From positions 1 through 47,570 of IMG/VR virus record IMGVR_UViG_3300037245_001839: a DNA stretch of 47,570 nt; one strand, written 5' to 3'. Of this stretch, positions 1-8,647 are shown piece after piece. A program made the translations under genes and the position numbers. The notes beneath the pieces were generated by a model, which saw only the letters and a list, made by a program, of their open reading frames with translations, did not search any database and was not told where the DNA came from. Positions within the stretch are counted from its first letter, which is position 1. Every line of letters starts with the position of its first letter. This DNA comes from a virus.

Positions 1-127
1 AATATCGGAAGCTCTCCATCAGTTCGTGTTGTCCATAGAATCGAATTAGGTGTTCGCTGGAACGCGGTGTCTGTTATTCCGGTGTTAGTTACAAGATTTG
101 CCAATATCGTCATATCGGGGGCAACGT
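1..127. repeat. 127-base direct terminal repeat, left copy
   Basis: These bases match 47444-47570 exactly. The repeat lies inside the coding sequence of tail-tube B, and joining the two copies restores one uninterrupted reading frame of 1043 codons. An overlap of 127 fits a common assembler k-mer, so I read it as proof of circular closure and not as a natural packaging repeat. Confidence 0.95.
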
Positions 128-2417
128 AAGAATCAAGTTCCCAATTATACGCTAACTCCCTCATTTTCTCTGCACCACGCTGAAAGAACAACACGCTCTC
201 GTTGGCAAGAGTGGCTTGCAAGTTAGCGCTGCCATACGTCGAATGTTGTTTGGCTATTACATTCGATGGGGTTAGCGGCTCGTCCGTCCCACCAGCTATA
301 GTCCACTCTGCACCAGACGTACCGATTAAGAGTTTGTCTTTACCTACCAGCCATTCAATAACATTTACTTGTCTGGATGAAAGCGTAAACACAACAGCAT
401 CATCATCGTTCGCTCCTGCTATCATGTTTTCATAATCGCCTGTTACAGAACCCCATATAGTATCAGGCTGGTTAGTATTACCACCAAACATTAACCGGTC
501 TTCAAAGAACGCTACTGTACCTGGCCAGCCACGATAATTACTCCACGAACCCTCAGACCACTTATGCGTAGCGTCAGTGGAAGCAAGTGTTCGCACTACT
601 GTTCCTGTCGCAGAAGTGCTGCTTGTAACTGCCGTAATTTCGACAATACCGACATGCTCGGTCTGGTCTGTAGAGAAAAAGATGTCAAGCTGGCCTCCCC
701 AATCAGTTATAAAAACAGCCTGGTAGTCAGCGGGTTCTCCGGTATGTGTGCCTGTAGTAGAAACATTTCGCTCCGCTCCAGTACCGTCAGCAGTACCGGA
801 TGTAAATGGAAATACCGTCTCCCAGCCATCGGCGTCCCAGGCAGCACCTATAGTATAATTCCTTTGGATTTCAAATTTGCCTCGCCAAGTACCACCCGAA
901 ACAAGTGTCCAAGTTGCGTCATCATACAAAGTGCTATATTGGTCATTATCGTTTGCAGCGGTAAAAGCACCGGAATACTCCAAAGTATCAAGGGGGTGTA
1001 CTAAACGGAACAATGCGCCAGTCCAGGCTTTTGATGTTGCTTCAACACCGCTCGGTGAATGTCCGGCGGTCGTTCCGGTAACGAAAGGCGTACCGTTGGT
1101 GGCAGTAAGAGTGACGGAACCAGTAGTACCATCTGCCGCTATTTTGGCTTCGGCGTCTATATTCTGGCCACGAAAAGGTCCGGTCCCAATGCCAATAGGT
1201 TCTAACTTCCACGCTGCATTGCCCAGTCGTGACAATTTCCTTGTCTCGTAATCGGGATGGGTAATATAAAGGACATCAGCAGACTGCTTAAACTTCAACT
1301 CAAACAAATCGGCCGTCAGGTATGGTGCTTCTATCTCATAGGAAGTAGTGGAATTGGTGCCCGTTAAGGCGACGACTTCAGCCTGTGTGAGTTCTTTATC
1401 AAATATTGCTACATTATGTATGTCGCCCCCTAACGGGTTGGCACTGTCAAAGCGACCTATTTCAACAGCCCCACCTAAATCATCCATTGCGACATAGGCC
1501 GCATCATTTGTTTGGTTTACATCCCATTCTACCCAATCTACATAGACTTTCATGCTACCTGCCGCCAGATTTCCGCCAAGACCACCGTATGTAGCCACAA
1601 TAAAGTGCCAACCATCAGATACAGTATCAATAGTATCGGCCTGTGCTACTTTGTCTGTGGTATCATCGAATACCTGAAATCTTATTTTGTCTGTCGCCGT
1701 AAAAAGCAACGCCCATTCACGCAAACCACCAACGGGCACATACTTACTTATAATTCCCTGGGAAGTGCCGTCCGATGTGTAATTAACCCACGCATGTAGA
1801 CTAAAGGGGCTGTCATCGGTGCCGTCTCCGAAACTGAGCGCCGCGTGGTCTGAGACGGTTACAAATTCGTCCGTACCATTCAAGTTAAATGCTTTATTTG
1901 CCGTACCCGACTCGTCGGTGGTGCTATATGTATCTGTATTGTCCTCAGCCACACCATCATGGGGGACAGAGCCAACATCATCATCAACAGCCGTGCTTGC
2001 GGCGTTATCATTACATTTCCAATGGGCCACCAAGTTAGCCGATAAAGCACTCAAATCTTCCGTCCCATAAGGTTTGAAAATAACCGCACTATCCGTATAG
2101 AACCTTGCGTACTGGTTTCCAAGTTCGATAATATATGATTGAGATGTGGAGAACTCAAAGGGTAAGAGCCTGGTCTTCAATGAGGAAGTTTTTACTTCGG
2201 CTATGTATCTTGTCCCCGGACGCTTCTCCGCCCCGCCTTGCGGGATAGGTATGGCGTTTTCCATTACTGACAAACCAGACTGGAACTTTGCTAAGTTCTC
2301 ACGGCCATCCAGAAAAGGAGTTAATTCCCCACCATTAAAATTATGATAGGAACGGTAGGGATTATCGGCGACGGCTACCGAGCAAAAAAAGAGAACTAAA
2401 AATATTTTACGAATAAT
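1..2417 (-). CDS. tail tubular protein B (nozzle), N-terminal part
   Basis: This is the 5' part of a gene that continues across the map ends to 46732. The joined product is about 1042 aa. After a hydrophobic N-terminus comes the classic T7 gp12-like opening: an FNGGELTPFLDGR motif, then a run with PIPQGGAEKRPGT. This is the nozzle protein that closes the short tail below the tail-tube A ring. No ATG, GTG or TTG lies between the upstream in-frame stop and the hydrophobic leader. The best start is ATT at 2417, behind AAGGAGGGG. The leader (about residues 1-17, ending AVA) looks like a Sec signal peptide. Residues of about 120-345 (DNA about 2060-1385) form a LamG/concanavalin-like insertion, opening with NLVAHWKCND. 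The family call is strong. The start codon and the secretion role are inference. Confidence 0.88.
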   Translation of the reverse strand, partial: MIRKIFLVLFFCSVAVADNPYRSYHNFNGGELTPFLDGRENLAKFQSGLSVMENAIPIPQGGAEKRPGTRYIAEVKTSSLKTRLLPFEFSTSQSYIIELGNQYARFYTDSAVIFKPYGTEDLSALSANLVAHWKCNDNAASTAVDDDVGSVPHDGVAEDNTDTYSTTDESGTANKAFNLNGTDEFVTVSDHAALSFGDGTDDSPFSLHAWVNYTSDGTSQGIISKYVPVGGLREWALLFTATDKIRFQVFDDTTDKVAQADTIDTVSDGWHFIVATYGGLGGNLAAGSMKVYVDWVEWDVNQTNDAAYVAMDDLGGAVEIGRFDSANPLGGDIHNVAIFDKELTQAEVVALTGTNSTTSYEIEAPYLTADLFELKFKQSADVLYITHPDYETRKLSRLGNAAWKLEPIGIGTGPFRGQNIDAEAKIAADGTTGSVTLTATNGTPFVTGTTAGHSPSGVEATSKAWTGALFRLVHPLDTLEYSGAFTAANDNDQYSTLYDDATWTLVSGGTWRGKFEIQRNYTIGAAWDADGWETVFPFTSGTADGTGAERNVSTTGTHTGEPADYQAVFITDWGGQLDIFFSTDQTEHVGIVEITAVTSSTSATGTVVRTLASTDATHKWSEGSWSNYRGWPGTVAFFEDRLMFGGNTNQPDTIWGSVTGDYENMIAGANDDDAVVFTLSSRQVNVIEWLVGKDKLLIGTSGAEWTIAGGTDEPLTPSNVIAKQHSTYGSANLQATLANESVLFFQRGAEKMRELAYNWELDSYVAPDMTILANLVTNTGITDTAFQRTPNSILWTTRTDGELPI

Positions 2418-3186
2418 AACCCCTCCTTGACCGCCTTGAAGTTAGAAGCGTTCTTGTTGTTACTGACATTGGCCCGCTTTCCTGCGCGTCTATTGTTCTG
2501 GCAATCTGAAGGTAACCGGTGACTTTCGGACTACCATATAACATCGCTTGGAGATTCAGGCTTGCTTCTTCATTCTGCTTGACCGCCGGAGCTAACATTC
2601 GGGCAAGGTTAATAATAAGGCATTGTCTCGGCGACACAGGCCATGCGTCAACGTCAGTTCTTTGATAAACATATTCTACCGCAAGTACGGCTAAATCTGC
2701 GCTTTGAGAAGTGGCGTTAGATGCAAGGTCGGTGGCCTCTACTGCACCGGTAAATGTTGTATCAACCAGATAGGTCAAGTCGCTACCGGACGTATCAGAT
2801 GTAATATACTGACCGACAAGGAACTCCTTGTCTAACTCCCACGACAGAGCCGCAGAGCCTTCGTCAGTAATAATCAAATTACCTTCAGGATCCCACAAGG
2901 CTTCAGGGGCTTCAGCTATTCCCCACACCTTTATGCAATCGGTAGGCTTGGTGAAAGCGTTGTCCGGCCCGAATATAGGCGTGGTAGTTTGGAGGGCGTA
3001 GGCACGTGTCATGGCGAAACTCCATCTTGCCGCAGCTAATATCTCATCACGCGCATCATCGAAGAACGTGGTGCAATATATATGGTTCTGGTCGGTTGTA
3101 CCGGTTACAGTAATTTCTTCTGCACCCAACATACCTAAAGACTGGTTACAAACAGCAATGTTGGCCGTATTCGAAGTCATACTCAT
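2407..3186 (-). CDS. tail tubular protein A (gatekeeper/adaptor)
   Basis: The product is 259 aa. Its N-terminus carries the family pattern: AVCNQSLGMLG, then a spaced DDARDEILAAARWSFAM segment, as in T7 gp11-like proteins that form the ring between portal and nozzle. I chose ATG 3186 because it follows AAGGGG and avoids a long overlap with the preceding gene. A longer frame starting at 3267 exists. The last codons overlap the likely start of tail-tube B by about 11 bases, which suggests translational coupling. Confidence 0.88.
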   Translation of the reverse strand: MSMTSNTANIAVCNQSLGMLGAEEITVTGTTDQNHIYCTTFFDDARDEILAAARWSFAMTRAYALQTTTPIFGPDNAFTKPTDCIKVWGIAEAPEALWDPEGNLIITDEGSAALSWELDKEFLVGQYITSDTSGSDLTYLVDTTFTGAVEATDLASNATSQSADLAVLAVEYVYQRTDVDAWPVSPRQCLIINLARMLAPAVKQNEEASLNLQAMLYGSPKVTGYLQIARTIDAQESGPMSVTTRTLLTSRRSRRGYYS

Positions 3187-3196
3187 AACGCACCCC

Positions 3197-3706
3197 TTAG
3201 TTTTCGGATACTGATACCCTTGAAGACCGCTCCAATCGCCTGTAAGACATATACCACACAATAGCACCCGTAGTTCCAGAGCCGGTGTTTAGTTCGATTT
3301 CTCCAGGAGAAACAAACCAACTTAATGTTTGGCCTGCGCCTACATTAGCTGTTATATCAAGAACTCCTTCATCCATAGCATTAGAGAAACGAATCACATC
3401 TCCGGCGCCCAATGCACTTATATCGACTGTTGTAGAAAACTCTCTATCATAATCCGACCCTGCGGTTGCATCAAGTTGTATCAAGGTATCACAAGGATCG
3501 CCCGCATCAACAGTACATTCACCGAAGAACGATACAATCTCTATCCGACCGCCTGTGATTGTGAATAACTGGTCTGTGGTGCCTGCCAAGGTCGAGGTCA
3601 TTGACAAGAACTGAACACCATTATCAAACCCCCTCGGCACAGCTTCCGTGTGCAAACACAATGCCAAGACTATTAACGCCACCATAATAAGAATAAACTT
3701 TTTCAT
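3197..3706 (-). CDS. signal-peptide virion-cluster protein with a C-terminal beta domain
   Basis: The product is 169 aa. It starts with a textbook Sec signal peptide (two Lys, a hydrophobic core of about 15 residues, then a TEA cleavage-like site near residue 22). The mature part is beta-rich. It ends with a GEIELNTGSGTTGAIVWYMS segment that matches the C-terminus of the next upstream gene product (3819-5213). It sits between capsid and tail genes, so a virion or host-surface role is likely. GAAAGG precedes the ATG. No named family recognised. Confidence 0.75.
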   Translation of the reverse strand: MKKFILIMVALIVLALCLHTEAVPRGFDNGVQFLSMTSTLAGTTDQLFTITGGRIEIVSFFGECTVDAGDPCDTLIQLDATAGSDYDREFSTTVDISALGAGDVIRFSNAMDEGVLDITANVGAGQTLSWFVSPGEIELNTGSGTTGAIVWYMSYRRLERSSRVSVSEN

Positions 3707-3717
3707 TTTGTACCTTT

Positions 3718-3807
3718 CAAAAATAAGGGGCCAGGAACTCGCGTCCGTTTCTTTAGTTTCAGGCTAACGCCTGCTGTACTTTTTTTTGACGTTATGTTCT
3801 TGGCCCC
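3718..3807 (-). terminator. long hairpin with U-rich tail upstream of 3706 gene
   Basis: On the minus strand GGGGCCAAGAAC (3807-3796) pairs with GTTCCTGGCCCC (3738-3727) and is followed by TTATTTTT. The 57-base loop contains a second hairpin, CAGGC/GCCTG. It lies between two late genes. It could be a partial terminator or a leader hairpin that tunes the downstream gene. Confidence 0.55.
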
Positions 3808-3818
3808 TTTATTAAAAC

Positions 3819-5213
3819 TTACTGTGGTGTTACTGTTACGCCTTCGTCAAGTGGAATAAAAACTAAACTCCACTCTATAACACCAGTTGTTCCACCATCG
3901 GAGTCCAACAGTTCAATCATGCCTGGAGGACAATGCCAGGGAACCATAGCACTTTGTGCACCACTATCAGCACCGATAGCTCTTACTACCGGAGCAGGCG
4001 GGTCAGCAGCAGTAAAGACTATCGACCCACCATCTACAGCAAGGTCTATGTCTTGTGCGCTTGTGAACTCAAAATCCTGGTCAGCGTGGTCCATTATGAT
4101 TGAGATAGTACAGGTGGCACCAATATCAGTAGTCACATAACCAGTTAAGCTGGTGATTAGAATATTACCACCTGCGACAAGATACAAGTTGTCATCGGTA
4201 GCGCCAGGCATAATAAAGGTCCTGACATACGTTTTGCCAACCTCTAATACACTACCTGCGGTTATGTTGTGACTGTTGCCGGACAAAAAACCTACCGTCG
4301 AAACAATGGAAAGAACCTCGGTCGTATTAGTAAAAATCTGGTTGTTCATAATCAGTGCCGAGGTGTCGGCTTTCAGTGAAATAGCCGCTACAGCGTTAAG
4401 TCCACCAGCCGTATCACCATTTACGATAGTGTTGTCCTTAATAATCATCCATATCGAGGCAGTTGCAGAATCTTCAATAGCAGCAGTTGAGAAGTCTCCA
4501 GTAAATAGATTACCTGAGATTTCCGTAAAGTCTGAACCAACATGGCTGATGGCAGATACCGCAGCAGCAGCACCAAGTTCAAATTCACAGTTTGTGATTT
4601 TGCCATTGTCGCAACCTGCCGCTATATCAATGCAGTCGATAAACTCGTCGGTGTTTACAGAAGTAGTCCAGAATCGGCAGTCGTTGATAACGTAGTTTTC
4701 CACTCCTGCCTCAACGTCAATAGCGTGGACAGTTGCATCGCCAGCTATGAAGTTGAAGCCGTGAAGCTCTATGTCATCAGCACCGAATACAAACTCGCCA
4801 TTCGCGGTGTAAGTCAGGGTTGGGCGGTCTTCGAAAACACCAAGGCCGAAAATTCTAAGACCAGTTCTTGTAATGTCCACTCCATCAGCAGCAGTTAAGG
4901 TCTCGGCGTGAGCAGGAGCAGCCAGGAGAACGTCGCCATTGTCTGACGCACACTTAAGTGCACCCGCCTTAACAGTTGTTACTGCGTTAGTCCAATCTAC
5001 ACCAGTTCCAGAACCACCAGCGTTACTGTCAACATAGAACACATTGCCAGGGTTGTTTATCTGGCCCAGTTGGTCGGCAGCAAGCTGGATAAGTGCAGTA
5101 GTATCTGTCTGCACATTGGCTACCGCTGTAGCGAGATTTGACCTACCAACCGGAGTTGCATAGACAGAAGCACAAAGCAGCAAAACTAAACAAATTGTAA
5201 TGAATCGTTTCAT
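3819..5213 (-). CDS. signal-peptide protein with parallel beta-helix body
   Basis: The product is 464 aa. Residues 1-19 form a signal peptide (MKR, hydrophobic core, SVYA cleavage-like site). Then a short helical stretch is followed by a right-handed beta-helix-like region (about residues 55-310) with regularly spaced IxxN and DxxI turns. A C-terminal domain of about 130 residues is shared with the 3197-3706 product (MIELLDSDGGTTGVIEWSL). The fold suggests a carbohydrate-binding or degrading appendage or a head fibre. Activity cannot be stated. It lies 16 bases after the 5230-6036 gene. Confidence 0.75.
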   Translation of the reverse strand: MKRFITICLVLLLCASVYATPVGRSNLATAVANVQTDTTALIQLAADQLGQINNPGNVFYVDSNAGGSGTGVDWTNAVTTVKAGALKCASDNGDVLLAAPAHAETLTAADGVDITRTGLRIFGLGVFEDRPTLTYTANGEFVFGADDIELHGFNFIAGDATVHAIDVEAGVENYVINDCRFWTTSVNTDEFIDCIDIAAGCDNGKITNCEFELGAAAAVSAISHVGSDFTEISGNLFTGDFSTAAIEDSATASIWMIIKDNTIVNGDTAGGLNAVAAISLKADTSALIMNNQIFTNTTEVLSIVSTVGFLSGNSHNITAGSVLEVGKTYVRTFIMPGATDDNLYLVAGGNILITSLTGYVTTDIGATCTISIIMDHADQDFEFTSAQDIDLAVDGGSIVFTAADPPAPVVRAIGADSGAQSAMVPWHCPPGMIELLDSDGGTTGVIEWSLVFIPLDEGVTVTPQ

Positions 5214-5229
5214 TTTTTGTACTCCTTTC

Positions 5230-6036
5230 TTATTCTATGCTCAAATCAATTAACGCGTAATCACCAGTAGCGACGGGTGCTTTCGCAACTATACCAACAA
5301 CCACATTACCCTCGGCCACAGTTACGTCCCACAGACCTACAGTACCTTCCGTATTAGCACCGGCACATACAATGTCACCAATAACGATGGTTTCGTTACC
5401 GTTCAGAACTGGGCACATGCCTTTTACCTGCGCCCAGAAGAAGTAATTGGCCGGTACTGCGACATTATTAACACCAACACAAGGACCAGTAGGATTGGTC
5501 GGGAATATAAGCACATCTTTGTACTTATTCACAAACACCGTAATATCAGATGCAGCCTCCCAAGCAGTACGAATACCACCTTTGTCAGCAATCTCAAGTA
5601 TTGTGTCATATCCCGATGGGCCAACAGTATTCGCTATGCTAACTTTATTGTCCTTGATGTTATACATATTACCTTCGCCCGTACCGTCTGGAACATACAT
5701 AATACCGTCGATGAGGTCGTGAACAGCAAGCGCAGTATCTGTAACTACCGTTACTATCTTGTCGCCAGCAATAGGAACGCCGGGAGTATTGGTCTGGGCA
5801 GTGTACGTCCAGTTCGCCGTTTCTACCGAAGACTGGTTTAGTGTAGCTAAAGCGAGAGTGGCGCCGGCGTTTTCACAATACCGCCACAAGCGACCGTCAC
5901 GAGCCCAAGCTAAAGCACTTAACGGAAACTTCTTAGTCGCTGTAGGATGCCAGATGTCTCGGTCAGCGTACAAGTTTTCAGCCCGAAGACGCGGTGCAGA
6001 TTGATTAAACTCATAATTCAAATTATCGTAACTCAT
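5230..6036 (-). CDS. head-associated structural protein, possible decoration protein
   Basis: The product is 268 aa, directly downstream of the major capsid gene (45 bases apart) with GAAAGG before the ATG. It has no signal peptide. The C-terminal half, with valine- and glycine-rich short strands (for example VVVGIVAKAPVATGDYALI), resembles the small beta-barrel of capsid decoration proteins. The position supports a head protein. The decoration role is an inference and the family is not recognised. Confidence 0.6.
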   Translation of the reverse strand: MSYDNLNYEFNQSAPRLRAENLYADRDIWHPTATKKFPLSALAWARDGRLWRYCENAGATLALATLNQSSVETANWTYTAQTNTPGVPIAGDKIVTVVTDTALAVHDLIDGIMYVPDGTGEGNMYNIKDNKVSIANTVGPSGYDTILEIADKGGIRTAWEAASDITVFVNKYKDVLIFPTNPTGPCVGVNNVAVPANYFFWAQVKGMCPVLNGNETIVIGDIVCAGANTEGTVGLWDVTVAEGNVVVGIVAKAPVATGDYALIDLSIE

Positions 6037-6081
6037 GTTAAAACCCTTTCAAATATGCGGGAAACACCCGCGAGGATAAAA

Positions 6082-7056
6082 TTATTGACATTCGACTTTA
6101 ATGACTTTGCATTCGTCGAATCTCATCGCACCCATGTTCATGTGAACGTATACTCTCTGAGAATAGGACCGTGTACTTTCCTCGGTGATTTTGATAGTCA
6201 AAGCGTCAGCTATACCGAGAATCATCCCGTCCTGTGCCCATGCCCAACATTCAAATACATTTGTGTCACCATCGACATCGTTGTTCGTGCCCTTGACAAC
6301 CAGCGGGTCAACAATCCAGTTGATACCCATCCAGTTCCTAAGAACTCGTCCAGCCGGAAGTGGCTTCTGGTTGTTGTAGTCGATATTGACATACTCTTCC
6401 TGACCAAAGAGATTTGTCCCCTGACGTGGTGAAATTACGCACCAGATAGGAATATTCGGGCTTACTTCGTTGTTGGCAAAGTATTCCAGAATAAGTTCTA
6501 TCTTTTCAGTTGTCATACCGGTATCGGACGACGAGGCGTTTCCGATTGCGGTATTGTGGGCGATTGTACGACCGGTATTAAGTCCGGTGTACTTTACATT
6601 GCCATCCTGATTCGCCCAGGTGATTGTAGAGCTACCGCCACCTCGACGACCGGATGTAGTTGCGGCCTCAAACGCATTGAAGATGATTATATCTTTCTTG
6701 CGCTGAACCGCGTTTTTGAACGATGTGACAAAATCACCAGTTGGCGACAACTTAATGTCAAGATCGTCGTCCATGTCAAACAGTACAGAGTTATGGTATG
6801 GAGTGGTGTCCACCCAACGCCTCTGTGTGCTTGGGTCCAACTCAGGTGTTTCAGGATTTCGACCGGTCTTTTCCTGCAACTCAAACTCGGCCATCATATC
6901 AAACGCTTTGTCTTCGTTTGTAGTGAGGTCGGTTTCAATCCTTACCGCTTGGCCGAACCGAGATTCGTCTTTCTGGCACTCCAAATACAGGTCGTCGTGG
7001 AACTTTGACGTAAACCAAGTCGGGATGCCACCTGTCATGTTAATCTTTGAACTCAT
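6082..7056 (-). CDS. major capsid protein
   Basis: The product is 324 aa. I started at ATG 7056 (MSSKINMTGG), which follows GAAAGGTAAC. The TTG at 7071 is less likely. The sequence fits the HK97-fold capsid proteins found in podoviruses with T7-like tails. An N-terminal region on trimming of mutagenic host residues is not needed; charged helical stretches (FAVQR-type NAVQRKKDIIIFNAFEA) and a C-terminal beta-rich domain are visible. It follows the scaffold gene, the usual order. Close relatives would settle the exact capsid family. Confidence 0.85.
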   Translation of the reverse strand: MSSKINMTGGIPTWFTSKFHDDLYLECQKDESRFGQAVRIETDLTTNEDKAFDMMAEFELQEKTGRNPETPELDPSTQRRWVDTTPYHNSVLFDMDDDLDIKLSPTGDFVTSFKNAVQRKKDIIIFNAFEAATTSGRRGGGSSTITWANQDGNVKYTGLNTGRTIAHNTAIGNASSSDTGMTTEKIELILEYFANNEVSPNIPIWCVISPRQGTNLFGQEEYVNIDYNNQKPLPAGRVLRNWMGINWIVDPLVVKGTNNDVDGDTNVFECWAWAQDGMILGIADALTIKITEESTRSYSQRVYVHMNMGAMRFDECKVIKVECQ

Positions 7057-7091
7057 TATGTTACCTTTCAAAAAAAATGGTTAGTTTTTTC

Positions 7092-7159
7092 GGAAAGATA
7101 ATCCATGACGGGTCTTTCCTAACACTTTACACCTGTATTAGGTGGTGTCGCTTTGACAC
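7092..7159 (-). promoter_or_regulatory. three short hairpins in the capsid gene leader
   Basis: The spacer between the scaffold-like and capsid genes holds three inverted repeats: 7092-7098/7113-7119 (GGAAAGA/TCTTTCC), 7130-7134/7140-7144 (CACCT/AGGTG) and 7145-7149/7155-7159 (GTGTC/GACAC). It is the only large spacer in the head block. Message processing or stabilisation of capsid mRNA is possible. Confidence 0.45.
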
Positions 7160-7200
7160 AAGCATCAGGTCTCTTGCGAGATAATCTGAAATATTAAAGC

Positions 7201-8142
7201 CTACGCTGGCTTTTTTTGGTATAGAGTCTTGAGTGAGTTCTCAAGACGCTTAAACTCTGGGTTTCCTTTGTAATTTACAGGATTCTTTTCTTTTATAGTG
7301 TTCTGTTTGGCGCGAACATCGGCTATTTGAGAATTTATCCCATCTAACGACAATGCACCATCGCCCCCACCACCTATACGACCAGCTTCGCCCATCTTCT
7401 GCGCCATGCTGTCCATTATCATAGTTAGCCACGGCGATTGTTTAAGTTGCGGAGCTTCCTCGAACAGCTTTTCCAGCGGATTTATCGTATCGCCGTTTTT
7501 GCCTTTTACTTCGATCTCTCCGTACTTCTGGAGATGCGCAAGGGCAGCAGCAGTTCGGGCATCGGTTCCGTCAAGCCATTGGTCTTTAAGAATGGCCGTA
7601 CCCTCATCAAATCTCTGGTCAGTCATCTCTTTCATCTGAGCGTTGCCCAAATCAAGGTCTGACGATACATTAGCATGGTAGAAATCGAGCATTTTCTGGA
7701 ACTTGGTTGGCGACAAACCTAACTCTTTGTGCGCGAAATCTTTCAACGCCGCCATTCTTTCGTCACTAATAGGACCGAGCTTGGTAGCAAAATCATCGGA
7801 GTAATCATAGGCATACCCCTCGACCGTATCAGGTACTCCGTTAGCCTTGCCCCACGCGACCCTCACGTCGTCACCAGAGGTCTCGGACGGTATCTCTACC
7901 ATTGAGTCAGGGTTCTTGCCAAACTTCTTTTTAGTGGCTACGTATGAGTTGGCAAGGTCGGTTACGTTCTTGAATACCGACAGCGATGCAGCATTTTCTT
8001 TGAACGCATCACCATTCGTCCAGCCATCGTTAAACGTGCCGTCAGAACCGACAAAATCGCCATCGCCACCTCCCCCACCACCACCATCATCATCTGCAAA
8101 GCAATAAAACGGCAGGAAACCTCTTCTGAAATAATTACGCAT
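7201..8142 (-). CDS. scaffolding-like protein
   Basis: The product is 313 aa, acidic and strongly helical, and lies between portal and capsid genes. A Gly/Asp-rich tract (residues about 18-28, seven Gly in a row) follows a short basic N-terminus. Later come long charged helices and a C-terminal basic segment (KRLENSLKTLYQKKPA), as scaffolds use to bind capsid protein. Podovirus scaffolds are similar in length and position. Function is inferred from position and composition. Confidence 0.75.
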   Translation of the reverse strand: MRNYFRRGFLPFYCFADDDGGGGGGGDGDFVGSDGTFNDGWTNGDAFKENAASLSVFKNVTDLANSYVATKKKFGKNPDSMVEIPSETSGDDVRVAWGKANGVPDTVEGYAYDYSDDFATKLGPISDERMAALKDFAHKELGLSPTKFQKMLDFYHANVSSDLDLGNAQMKEMTDQRFDEGTAILKDQWLDGTDARTAAALAHLQKYGEIEVKGKNGDTINPLEKLFEEAPQLKQSPWLTMIMDSMAQKMGEAGRIGGGGDGALSLDGINSQIADVRAKQNTIKEKNPVNYKGNPEFKRLENSLKTLYQKKPA

Positions 8143-8647
8143 TTTCGGCCTCCTTTATTTCCGCTGCAAGCTGCTCTTTGTTCTTGCCGAAAATCGTTAT
8201 GTTCAGACCTTTGGCCTTGGCTTTCATTTGCTCCCATTCGGTAGGTTCTTTCTCTACATGACCATCTATTATTGTATCTCCTTCGTGATTACGAAACGTT
8301 GGTTCTTCATAATCCCAGTCGCCCGGTATCGGTTCACGGTTATCGCGGAATCCGGCCTGCTTCAATTCTTCCTCGTTCATCTTGTTAGCTGACCAGTTTA
8401 ACTTCTCCGGCTCGAACCTGCGGGCGTAGTTAGCTGGAACACCTTTTTTGTACCCTTCAAGCGAAGCAACTTTTTTCTTCTTCACTGCTACGATAACAGC
8501 AGCTTTCTCTGCCGCTGTTTTTACATACGGCTCTACTCCGTCCTCTCTTCGGCACTTACCCGAACAATACTCAGGGTCATACTGGTCGCTGGTCTTGTCG
8601 TGCTTTAATTTCGCACCACACTTTCTGCACTCTTCTCGTTTACTCAT
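8135..8647 (-). CDS. zinc-finger protein with HeH/SAP-like C-terminus
   Basis: The product is 170 aa from ATG 8647. An upstream ATG at 8692 would overlap the preceding gene by 53 bases. Residues 6-35 carry CRKCG and, later, CSGKC, a likely zinc-binding site. The last 30 residues (AKAKGLNITIFGKNKEQLAAE) look like the HeH or SAP-type helix-extended-helix motif seen in phage head and Rho-like proteins. The gene sits between portal and scaffold, with ATGA-type overlaps on both sides. Role unknown. Confidence 0.65.
   Translation of the reverse strand: MSKREECRKCGAKLKHDKTSDQYDPEYCSGKCRREDGVEPYVKTAAEKAAVIVAVKKKKVASLEGYKKGVPANYARRFEPEKLNWSANKMNEEELKQAGFRDNREPIPGDWDYEEPTFRNHEGDTIIDGHVEKEPTEWEQMKAKAKGLNITIFGKNKEQLAAEIKEAENA

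Noticed and set aside
1-127. 127-base repeat as a natural terminal redundancy
   Set aside because: It cuts through the tail-tube B gene and its length equals a standard assembler k-mer. Circular closure explains it fully.
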